Assembly (NCBI GenBank): GCA_027858595.1
Contig: JAQICK010000304.1
Span: 1 to 5,981, forward strand
Source of the DNA: Melioribacteraceae bacterium
GTDB taxonomy: Bacteria; Bacteroidota; Ignavibacteria; Ignavibacteriales; Melioribacteraceae
DNA: 5,981 nt
Direction: 5' to 3'
Part shown: piece by piece, positions 1 to 5,414 of the stretch
Layout: each line of letters starts with the position of its first letter
Position numbering within the stretch: position 1 is the stretch's first letter
The notes under the pieces: model-generated
Told to the model about the DNA's origin: nothing
What the model saw: the letters and a program-made list of their open reading frames with translations, nothing else
Database searches by the model: none
Position numbers and translations under genes: made by a program

Positions 1-105
1 AACATCGAGGCTCGGAGGTACAACATCGAAGCAGAAAGCTTCGTCGTCGAGGCTCAGAAGTCCGAACTCGGAGTAAAAAGGTTCTACGCCAATGCTAGGT
101 GGTTC
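1..105. repeat. Degenerate 21-bp tandem repeat, five units
   Basis: Five consecutive 21-base blocks start at 1, 22, 43, 64 and 85. Blocks 1 and 2 share 14 of 21 bases (both begin AACATCGA), and blocks 1 and 3 share 15 of 21 (common core TCGAGGCTC). Blocks 4 and 5 are much more diverged and are held in register mainly by their TTC ends and the encoded residue pattern. The array probably continues beyond the left edge. The G+C content is distinctly higher than the surrounding sequence. Confidence 0.55.
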
Positions 106-117
106 AAAATTGAATGA
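1..117 (+). CDS. C-terminal end of a heptapeptide-repeat reading frame (partial, doubtful gene)
   Basis: An open frame enters from outside the window and ends at a TGA at 115-117, giving 38 visible residues. It reads as successive 7-residue units: NIEARRY, NIEAESF, VVEAQKS, ELGVKRF, YANARWF, then KIE and stop. Position 2 is mostly I/V/L, position 4 is A or V, and position 7 is usually aromatic. I do not recognise a family. Base composition is about 53% G+C over 1-60, well above the neighbours, and arginine is written only with CGG or AGG, unlike the AT-rich genes beside it. It is the only one of the three plus-strand frames open across the whole repeat, which favours translation, but a 21-bp repeat keeps whichever frame it starts with, so this is weak evidence. 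It could equally be a noncoding tandem repeat running into unique sequence. It is convergent with serA, 107 bp away. Confidence 0.3.
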   Translation, partial: NIEARRYNIEAESFVVEAQKSELGVKRFYANARWFKIE

Positions 118-176
118 AAAGGATTAAATTTTATTTATGTAGTCTCATAATTGGGGGTGGATTTACTATTCCGTAC

Positions 177-209
177 AACCCTTGGAGGTTATTAAAACCA
201 CCAAGGGTT
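177..209. terminator. Strong hairpin between convergent frames, possible terminator
   Basis: AACCCTTGGAGGTT (177-190) pairs with AACCACCAAGGGTT (196-209) across a 5-base loop, with 13 of 14 positions complementary. It lies 15 bp past the serA stop codon and 59 bp past the stop of the plus-strand frame, where a shared bidirectional terminator would be expected. Neither strand has a T-run after the stem, so it is not a textbook intrinsic terminator. It may instead be a 3'-end stabilising structure. Confidence 0.45.
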
Positions 210-224
210 TAGAACTAAATATCA

Positions 225-1142
225 CTAATTAACTTTAAAAGTTGTATCACCATTTTCTAAGAAATTAACAATTTGATTTGCAGCAGCAATGCCAGCATTT
301 ACATTTGCTTCCTGTGTTTGAGCACCCATTTTCTTTGGAGTGAAATAAACACGTCCAGCAAAAGTATTTAAAAGTTCTTCTGCATTATTTGGAGCAATAT
401 CAGAAACATATTTGAAGTCAGTTCTATCGTTCATTAGTTTCATTAAGTCTGCTTCACTCACAACTTCTTTACGTGCAGTGTTTACTAGGGTTGCACCTTT
501 TGGCATTTTGCTTAATAGCTCGTAATTAATAGAGTTTTTAGTTTTGTCATTTGCTGGAATATGTAAAGAAATATATTCGCAATTTGAGTAAATTTCCTCA
601 ACTGAATTGTAAACTTTTACTCCATCAGATTCAATTGCTTCAGCAGAAACAAAAGGATCGAATGCTGCTATATTCATTCCAAAACCTTTTGCAATGTATC
701 CTACCAATTTGCCAACATTTCCGTATGCATGAATTCCAAGAGTTTTGCCTTTAAGCTCCGAACCAGCCTTGCCATTAAACAAACCGCGTGCTGCGTAAAC
801 CATCATTCCAAGAGCAAGTTCTGCAACTGCGTTTGAATTTTGTCCAGGAGTGTTCATTGCAACTACACCTTTTTCTGTTGCTGCGGATAAATCGATGTTA
901 TCATAACCAGCACCAGCACGGACAATAATTTTAAGCTTTTGTGCAGCTTCAATTACTTCTTTGGTTGCTTTATCACTGCGGATAATCATTGCATCTACAT
1001 CTGTAACTGCTTCAAGTAATTGCGAATTATCAGTATATCCTTCAAGTAATGCTAATTCGTATCCAGCATTTTCAACTACTTCTCTAATTCCACTTACAGC
1101 TACTGGTGCAAATGGTTTGTCTGTTGCTATTAATATTTTCAT
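225..1142 (-). CDS. serA: D-3-phosphoglycerate dehydrogenase, short lysine-type form
   Basis: Cytoplasmic NAD-dependent enzyme oxidising 3-phosphoglycerate to 3-phosphohydroxypyruvate, the first committed step of serine synthesis. The protein is 305 residues: an N-terminal substrate-binding half (about 1-100, with VRAGAGYDNID at 74-84 and NTPGQNSNAVAE at 97-108), then the Rossmann NAD domain (about 105-280) and a short C-terminal helix. There is no ACT or intervening domain, so serine feedback of the E. coli kind is not expected. The nucleotide-binding loop reads AYGNVG (139-144), with alanine in place of the first glycine of GxGxxG. Arg224 in VNTARKEV is the conserved catalytic arginine. The usual TPH-IGAS segment is TPKKMGAQT (268-276), so lysine stands where the catalytic histidine normally is. 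As I recall them, Bacteroides and Entamoeba enzymes share this. I chose ATG at 1142 rather than an upstream in-frame TTG at 1154, because the TTG overlaps the GAGG ribosome site. No serC partner is visible. Confidence 0.88.
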   Translation of the reverse strand: MKILIATDKPFAPVAVSGIREVVENAGYELALLEGYTDNSQLLEAVTDVDAMIIRSDKATKEVIEAAQKLKIIVRAGAGYDNIDLSAATEKGVVAMNTPGQNSNAVAELALGMMVYAARGLFNGKAGSELKGKTLGIHAYGNVGKLVGYIAKGFGMNIAAFDPFVSAEAIESDGVKVYNSVEEIYSNCEYISLHIPANDKTKNSINYELLSKMPKGATLVNTARKEVVSEADLMKLMNDRTDFKYVSDIAPNNAEELLNTFAGRVYFTPKKMGAQTQEANVNAGIAAANQIVNFLENGDTTFKVN

Positions 1143-1148
1143 GTTATA

Positions 1149-1152
1149 CCTC
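1149..1152 (-). promoter_or_regulatory. serA ribosome binding site, fixes the start
   Basis: On the minus strand GAGG is followed by six bases (TATAAC) and then ATG at 1142-1140. This spacing is good for that ATG. The alternative TTG start (1154-1152) shares a base with the GAGG and so cannot use it, which favours the 305-residue protein. Confidence 0.7.
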
Positions 1153-1254
1153 AACTTAATTATTTATTAAACAATTTAACACTTAAACAAAATTCCAAAA
1201 AACAAAATACAAAAATCAAATAAAATTTGAATTCAAAATTAATAAGCACCAAAC

Positions 1255-1282
1255 ATTATATAACTATACGATTTAGTGTCAT
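1255..1282 (-). promoter_or_regulatory. Candidate sigma-70-like promoter for serA
   Basis: On the minus strand ATGACA (1282-1277, 5 of 6 matches to TTGACA) is separated by 16 bases from TATAAT (1260-1255, exact). Transcription would start near 1247, leaving about a 105-base leader before the serA ATG. It lies just downstream of the hutU terminator candidate, which is a sensible place for an independent promoter. In AT-rich DNA a TATAAT match is easily accidental, and Bacteroidota use a different consensus (TAnnTTTG), which I did not find in a good position. Confidence 0.35.
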
Positions 1283-1297
1283 AAAATTCAATTTGCC

Positions 1298-1329
1298 AAA
1301 AAAAAATGAAAGTTTGTTATTTGAACTTT
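1298..1329 (-). terminator. Candidate intrinsic terminator of hutU
   Basis: On the minus strand AAAGTT (1329-1324), a 9-base loop and AACTTT (1314-1309) form a 6-bp stem. Two bases later comes a run of nine T (1306-1298). It lies about 58 bp after the hutU stop. The stem is short and AT-rich, but the T-run is long and in the right place. Confidence 0.5.
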
Positions 1330-1387
1330 GGTATTTCGTATTTATTTGTTTTTTTTAATTTGAATTTTGTCTTTTCTTTTTCTTTTT

Positions 1388-3037
1388 CTATTTCATCATT
1401 GGAATTTTTATGCCTTTTTCTTTAGCGTTTTTAATCGCTCGGTCGTATCCAGCATCTGCATGGCGGACAATTCCCATCCCAGGATCGTAAGTAAGCACAC
1501 GGTCTAAACGAATTTCTGCTTCTTTAGTTCCATCAGCCACAATCACCATTCCAGCATGGATTGATTTACCAATTCCAACTCCTCCTCCGTGATGTACAGA
1601 AACCCAACTTGCTCCACCAATTGTATTTAGTAAGGCATTGAGTATAGGCCAATCGGCTATTGCATCACTTCCGTCTTTCATTGCTTCTGTTTCGCGGTAT
1701 GGAGAGGCTACAGAGCCACAATCCAAGTGATCGCGACCAATAACAATAGGAGCTTTCACTTTTCCATCAGCGACAAGTTGATTGAATATTTTACCTAATT
1801 TTGCTCGGTCGCCATATCCTAACCAGCAAATACGTGTTGGCATTCCTTGAAAATGTATTTTTTCTTGTGCTAATTTAATCCAACGTATTAGAGCTTCGTC
1901 TTCTGGAAATGCTTCCATCACAGCTCTATCAGTAACATAAATATCTTCTGGGTCGCCAGAAAGTGCAGCCCAACGGAAAGGCCCTTTGCCATCGTTGAAC
2001 AATGGACGAATATATGCAGGAACGAATCCTGGAAAATCGAATGCGTTTTCGAGTCCATTCTCTTTTGCTTCACCACGGATATTGTTTCCGTAATCAAAAA
2101 CTATTGAACCGCGTTTTTGGAATTCCAACATTGCTTCTACGTGTGTTACAACTGTTGAGCGTGATAGTTTGATATATTCATCTGGATTATCATTTCGTAG
2201 TTGAAGAGCATTTTCAAAACTCATTCCCATCGGAACGTAGCCTTGCAACATATCGTGAGCAGAAGTTTGATCTGTAACTACATCAGGCAAAATATTTTTA
2301 TCTAAAATCTTTGGAAGAATTTCCCCAGCATTTCCAACTAAACCAATAGATAAAGCCTTTTTTTCTTCTTTTGCTTTTAGTACTAGTTCGAGAGCTTCAT
2401 CTAAATTGTCTGTTAACACATCCACATAACCAGTATCAATTCGCTTTTGAATTCTACTTCTGTCAACATCAATTCCTAGACAAGCAGCACCGTTCATCGT
2501 TGCAGCAAGAGGTTGAGCTCCGCCCATTCCTCCAAGACCAGCAGTAAGTAGGAATTTACCAGCAAGAGTTCCATCAAAACTTTGTTTAGCACACTCGGCA
2601 AATGTTTCGTATGTACCTTGAACAATTCCTTGACTACCAATGTAAATCCAACTTCCAGCAGTCATTTGTCCGTACATTGTTAAACCCTTTGCTTCAAGCT
2701 TGCGGAACTCTTCCCAATTTGCCCAGTCGGGTACGAGCATTGAGTTTGAAATAATTACACGTGGAGCGTTTTCATGAGTTCTGAAAACCGCAACTGGTTT
2801 GCCTGATTGCACAAGCATTGTTTCATCATTTTCGAGATTTTTGAGAGTCTCAATTATTGCTTCGTACGATTCCCAATTACGAGCTGCTTTGCCAGAGCCA
2901 CCATAAACAATTAAATTATCTGGGTCTTCTGCAACTTCTGGGTCAAGGTTATTCATCAGCATACGCATTGCTGCTTCCTGAATCCAACCTTTGCAAGTTA
3001 AGTCTGTACCTTTAGGGGCGTTAATATTTTTAATCAT
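1388..3037 (-). CDS. hutU: Urocanate hydratase (urocanase)
   Basis: Second enzyme of histidine degradation: a cytoplasmic enzyme that adds water to urocanate to give 4-imidazolone-5-propionate, using tightly bound NAD+ as an electrophile. The 549 residues are a full-length match to the usual 550-560. Visible family landmarks are YGGSGKAARNW (45-55), MTAGSWIYIGSQGIVQGTYET (125-145, N-terminal NAD-region segment), the glycine-rich TAGLGGMGGAQP (165-176), DQTSAHD (256-262), the urocanase signature FQGMPTRICW (396-405) with active-site Cys404, GRDHLDCGSVASP (434-446) and VHHGGGVGIG (481-490). The signature differs slightly from the usual FQGLPARICW (L to M, A to T). The start is ATG at 3037, with a weak AGG site seven bases upstream. 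No hutH, hutI or hutG/formimidoyltransferase gene is in the window, so it is either a lone gene here or the rest of the pathway lies elsewhere. The gap to the upstream small gene is 111 bp. Confidence 0.97.
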   Translation of the reverse strand: MIKNINAPKGTDLTCKGWIQEAAMRMLMNNLDPEVAEDPDNLIVYGGSGKAARNWESYEAIIETLKNLENDETMLVQSGKPVAVFRTHENAPRVIISNSMLVPDWANWEEFRKLEAKGLTMYGQMTAGSWIYIGSQGIVQGTYETFAECAKQSFDGTLAGKFLLTAGLGGMGGAQPLAATMNGAACLGIDVDRSRIQKRIDTGYVDVLTDNLDEALELVLKAKEEKKALSIGLVGNAGEILPKILDKNILPDVVTDQTSAHDMLQGYVPMGMSFENALQLRNDNPDEYIKLSRSTVVTHVEAMLEFQKRGSIVFDYGNNIRGEAKENGLENAFDFPGFVPAYIRPLFNDGKGPFRWAALSGDPEDIYVTDRAVMEAFPEDEALIRWIKLAQEKIHFQGMPTRICWLGYGDRAKLGKIFNQLVADGKVKAPIVIGRDHLDCGSVASPYRETEAMKDGSDAIADWPILNALLNTIGGASWVSVHHGGGVGIGKSIHAGMVIVADGTKEAEIRLDRVLTYDPGMGIVRHADAGYDRAIKNAKEKGIKIPMMK

Positions 3038-3066
3038 TTTAATACCTATAATTTTTTTAACGAGGC

Positions 3067-3136
3067 AGCCACTAATTCACGAATTAAAATATTAATAAAA
3101 ACAAATTCGTGGCTCTCTTTTTTCTCTTTCGCGGCT
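3067..3136. repeat. Inverted/direct repeat element of the 'ATTCGTGGCT' type
   Basis: AGCCACTAATT (3067-3077) is complementary at 10 of 11 positions to AATTCGTGGCT (3104-3114), and CACGAATT (3078-3085) is also a perfect complement of AATTCGTG (3104-3111), so the right arm can pair with either of two tandem left arms. A third copy of the core, TTCGCGGCT (3128-3136), lies 22 bp after TTCGTGGCT (3106-3114), separated by a pyrimidine tract. From memory, closely similar 'cgaattcgtggct' sequences recur between genes in Bacteroidota genomes. It sits between the small unknown gene and hutU and could also act as a 3'-end structure or leader hairpin. Confidence 0.5.
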
Positions 3137-3148
3137 AAACTTTTTTCT

Positions 3149-3484
3149 CTAATTCGAAAAATGTGTCTCCAATAAATTATCGTACTGCTTGAACATCGAT
3201 TTATAAAACCACTTTTTCAAAAAGCCACTTTTCTCCATTGTAGCTTTTATGTGTTTCCTGTTCTCTTTCAACTGATGCACTAATCTTGTGTTCTCGTCCT
3301 TTGTCATTTTTACTTCAAAAGGGTCGTTAGCAATCTTTTCACGTATTGACTCAAATGCTTTCACATCTTTATAGAAATCTTGATTAGAACTCATTTGTTC
3401 TATCGCTTGTTTGCAAAAACTTGTTAAAATTTTCGCTTCATTTTTATCAAAATCGTATGTGTAATTTTTAAACAACTTCTTCAT
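3149..3484 (-). CDS. Small basic helical protein of unknown function
   Basis: A 111-residue protein that I do not assign to a named family. It is rich in Lys, Glu and Phe/Tyr, has no signal peptide, membrane segment or metal-binding cluster, and should be largely alpha-helical and cytoplasmic. Its single cysteine is Cys24. Helical stretches are likely around 13-35 (DKNEAKILTSFCKQ onward), 37-53, 62-85 and 86-108. The last contains an aromatic/basic patch, FLKKWFYKSMFKQY (88-101). Evidence that it is a real gene: a good ribosome site (GAAAGGA, AGGA eight bases before ATG 3484), a protein-like composition, an open frame with no competing frame, and the same strand as its neighbours. It lies 93 bp after adenosine deaminase and 111 bp before hutU, with a different repeat element in each gap. 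Co-transcription with adenosine deaminase is possible but not shown. Confidence 0.75.
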   Translation of the reverse strand: MKKLFKNYTYDFDKNEAKILTSFCKQAIEQMSSNQDFYKDVKAFESIREKIANDPFEVKMTKDENTRLVHQLKENRKHIKATMEKSGFLKKWFYKSMFKQYDNLLETHFSN

Positions 3485-3520
3485 TTCTAAAATCCTTTCT
3501 TAAAAAACTCTTCCATTTCA

Positions 3521-3560
3521 AATCCCTACGAAAGATTTCTCACATTCGTTCGAAATGACA
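3521..3560 (-). repeat. Interspersed intergenic repeat, TGTCATTTCGAACGAA type
   Basis: The minus strand begins TGTCATTTCGAACGAATG and continues GAGAAATC, then TTTCGTAGGGATT. From memory, this general form (TGTCATTTCGA-CGAA-GAGAAATCT) occurs in many copies between genes in Bacteroidota and some other bacteria. It contains a small inverted repeat, ACGAA (3528-3532) against TTCGT (3545-3549), with a 12-base loop. It fills most of the 93-bp gap between adenosine deaminase and the small gene. No transposase accompanies it, so any movement would depend on an enzyme elsewhere. Confidence 0.55.
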
Positions 3561-3577
3561 AAGCAGTTTATAAATAT

Positions 3578-4666
3578 TTAAACTTTTAGTGAGAGTAATT
3601 TTTCTCTCATTTTTTTATAGCCTGGTTTGATAACATTGTAGATGTATTCCAATTTTTTGTCGTGACTAATAAATGCTGATTTCATAGCATTGACATTTAA
3701 TTTTTCAATGTCGTCAAATGTAATTCCAAAAACTTCTGTAGCAGTAATATATTCGTCAGTTAATGTTATGTTGCTCATCAATCTATCATCTGTATTTAGG
3801 AATACTCTAAACTTGGAATTATACAATTCTTTGAATGGATGATTTTCAATTTTATCAATTGCACCAGTATGAACATTACTATTTAAGCAAATTTCAAGAG
3901 GAATTCGTTTATCCAAAATGTATTGAGCTAAATTTCCAAGCTTAATTATTTTGCCATTTTCATCGTAAACAATATCTTCTTTCAAACGAGTTGCATGACC
4001 AATACGATGTGAACCACAATACTGTATTGCCTGCCAAATAGAATCTTTTCCAAAAGCTTCACCAGCGTGAATTGTAATATTAAAATTTTCACGCATAATA
4101 AATTGAAAAGCATCAATGTGATCTTTAGGTGGATATCCACCTTCTTCTCCAGCAAGGTCAAAGCCAACAACTCCCTTATCTCTGTAGTTAACAGCAAGTT
4201 CAGCAATTTCAAGTGAGTTAGTCATGTTGCGAAGTGAACAAAGAATTAAACCATATCCTACTCCAAATTCTTTTTTACCTCGTTCAAGTCCAGCAAGGAC
4301 AGCTTTCATAACATCATCGTAATAAAGTCCTCCATCAAGACTTAGAACAGGTGCAAACCTTGTCTCAACATAAACAATTCCATCTTTGTGCATATCTTCA
4401 ATCATTTCGTAGGCAATACGTTCAAGATTTTCTTTAGTCTGCATTACAGCAATTGTATATTCAAAGCCTTGTAAAAACTCTACAAGATTTCCCTTATTTG
4501 CTCCACGGAAAAACCATTCAGCAAGTTCTCTTGGATCTTTGGTTGGTAGTTTTGTATATCCAATTTCTTCGGCTAATTCAATTATAGTTTCTGGTCTTAA
4601 ACCACCATCTAAATGGTCATGAAGAAGTACTTTCGGAACTTCTCTAATTATCTCTTCAGTTTTCAT
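3578..4666 (-). CDS. add: Adenosine deaminase, long actinobacterial-like form
   Basis: Zinc-dependent cytoplasmic enzyme converting adenosine or deoxyadenosine to inosine and ammonia in purine salvage. It is 362 residues, a single amidohydrolase barrel. Metal and catalytic residues are visible in order: H16 and H18 in LLHDHLDGG, H200 and E203 in IHAGE (metal ligand and proton-shuttling glutamate), H220 and H224 in HRIGHA, and D293/D294 in NTDDR. The motif CLNSNVHTG (260-268) replaces the usual CPxSN, and NTDDR replaces NTDDP. These variants, LLHDHLDGGLRP near the N-terminus and NAMKSAF (326-332) recall actinobacterial adenosine deaminases more than the E. coli enzyme. The related adenine deaminase and aminofutalosine deaminase activities cannot be wholly excluded, though the overall pattern fits adenosine deaminase. 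The start is ATG at 4666, with GAGGA four bases upstream. No purine-nucleoside phosphorylase or transporter is adjacent. Confidence 0.92.
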   Translation of the reverse strand: MKTEEIIREVPKVLLHDHLDGGLRPETIIELAEEIGYTKLPTKDPRELAEWFFRGANKGNLVEFLQGFEYTIAVMQTKENLERIAYEMIEDMHKDGIVYVETRFAPVLSLDGGLYYDDVMKAVLAGLERGKKEFGVGYGLILCSLRNMTNSLEIAELAVNYRDKGVVGFDLAGEEGGYPPKDHIDAFQFIMRENFNITIHAGEAFGKDSIWQAIQYCGSHRIGHATRLKEDIVYDENGKIIKLGNLAQYILDKRIPLEICLNSNVHTGAIDKIENHPFKELYNSKFRVFLNTDDRLMSNITLTDEYITATEVFGITFDDIEKLNVNAMKSAFISHDKKLEYIYNVIKPGYKKMREKLLSLKV

Positions 4667-4840
4667 TTTATCCTCAATTTTTAATATTAAAAAATATTCT
4701 TTTTGGAATGTAATTGCAATGAGGAAGTAGTTTAGAATTTAGAAAAATATTATCGGTTATAGAATAAAAGAAAATAAATCCGAAATAAAATAAATGTGTT
4801 ACCTTTCGCATAGAAGTGCAGTCTAATATGTGTGGCCTAT

Positions 4841-4853
4841 TTGCAAAATGCAA
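4841..4853. promoter_or_regulatory. Small inverted repeat in the region upstream of add
   Basis: TTGCA-AAA-TGCAA is a perfect 5-bp inverted repeat about 175 bp before the add start. It could be an operator or part of a promoter, but it is short and no regulator is known. In the rest of 4667-4870 I see no convincing promoter, only AT-rich sequence and a palindromic ATTGCAAT at 4713-4720. Confidence 0.2.
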
Positions 4854-4860
4854 GAGAACT

Positions 4861-4886
4861 CAATTAAAATTGTGTTAATAAACACA
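4861..4886 (-). terminator. Candidate terminator of the STAS-like gene
   Basis: On the minus strand TGTGTT (4886-4881), loop TATT and AACACA (4876-4871) form a perfect 6-bp stem, followed by the T-rich tail ATTTTAATTG. It begins 22 bp past the stop codon of the STAS-like gene, implying that gene and add are separate transcription units. Confidence 0.5.
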
Positions 4887-4908
4887 GAAGATAAATTATA
4901 GTATAAGT

Positions 4909-5298
4909 TTAAGGACATGCTTCAATAGCACAATCTTCGCCATCTATTAGTTTTATAGCGTCTTCCATTGTTGGAACATATCTAACATTATCCATTTTAA
5001 ATAGTTTATCCATTTTACAAAAATTTGGGATTAGTGATTTTGATTCTCCCATTATTCTAATTACTAAATTAATCTTAATTTTGTCGTCAATACTTTTAAT
5101 GATTTTATTAAAAAGTGCTATTTGGTCAGTAGATGTCTGTTTGAATTCTGTTAAATTCATAATTATTGAAAGATCCTCTTTAAGCTGGGGTAATAATTCT
5201 CCGGCTTTTCCAACACCAGCAATAAGATCATTGTTAGAAACAGTGCCTATTATACTCACAAAAAGTAAGTTCTTATTGGTATCAATATTAAGTTCCAT
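4909..5298 (-). CDS. Single-domain STAS/SpoIIAA-like protein
   Basis: A 129-residue soluble protein. The order of predicted elements (strand 11-18 LLFVSIIG, helix 22-36, strand 43-50 LSIIMNLT, helix 57-70, strand 75-83 KINLVIRIM, helix 88-102, strand 105-108, final helix 111-118) matches the alternating beta/alpha STAS fold of anti-sigma-factor antagonists and the SpoIIAA-like family. The closing motif DNVRYVPTMEDAIKLI (103-118) is typical of the last strand and helix in such proteins. The residues where antagonists carry their phosphorylated serine correspond to about TST at 55-57, so phosphorylation is possible but unproven. The tail carries Cys123 and Cys128 (CAIEACP) beyond the domain. 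No partner kinase, phosphatase or sigma factor is in the window, so its role is open. The start is ATG at 5298, with GGGTGG eight bases upstream. The gap to the transporter gene is 116 bp. Confidence 0.5.
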   Translation of the reverse strand: MELNIDTNKNLLFVSIIGTVSNNDLIAGVGKAGELLPQLKEDLSIIMNLTEFKQTSTDQIALFNKIIKSIDDKIKINLVIRIMGESKSLIPNFCKMDKLFKMDNVRYVPTMEDAIKLIDGEDCAIEACP

Positions 5299-5414
5299 TC
5301 TTTTCCACCCTTTTAAAACATTTAATGTATTTAGAATTAATTAAATAATTTTTTTTATAAAAGATGGTGTATAATCGGAAGTTTTTTGAACTTTTTAAGT
5401 TCTAAAATTATCAA

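Noticed and set aside
1..105. CRISPR array
   Set aside because: The 21-bp blocks are contiguous and degenerate with no spacers, so this is a tandem repeat and not a CRISPR.
961..1170. Plus-strand open frame of 69 codons opposite serA
   Set aside because: It lies antisense to the well-conserved 5' part of serA, has no ribosome site that I can see and no recognisable protein pattern; it is a shadow of the real gene.
3982..4212. Second minus-strand frame of 76 codons inside add
   Set aside because: It is wholly inside adenosine deaminase in another frame and leucine-rich from AT-rich codons; the add frame carries the catalytic motifs.
4667..4860. Promoter for add
   Set aside because: TATAAC and GATAAT near 4755 resemble -10 boxes, but no acceptable -35 box lies at the right distance, and no TAnnTTTG element was found. 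In such AT-rich DNA these are expected by chance.
5081..5344. Plus-strand open frame opposite the STAS-like gene
   Set aside because: It is antisense to a gene with a coherent fold pattern, and its own translation is a low-complexity hydrophobic/serine mix typical of a shadow frame.
5388..5402. GAACTT-TTT-AAGTTC hairpin just after the transporter gene as a terminator
   Set aside because: The stem is only 6 bp with a 3-base loop, and on the minus strand it is followed by A residues, not T, so it does not fit an intrinsic terminator.
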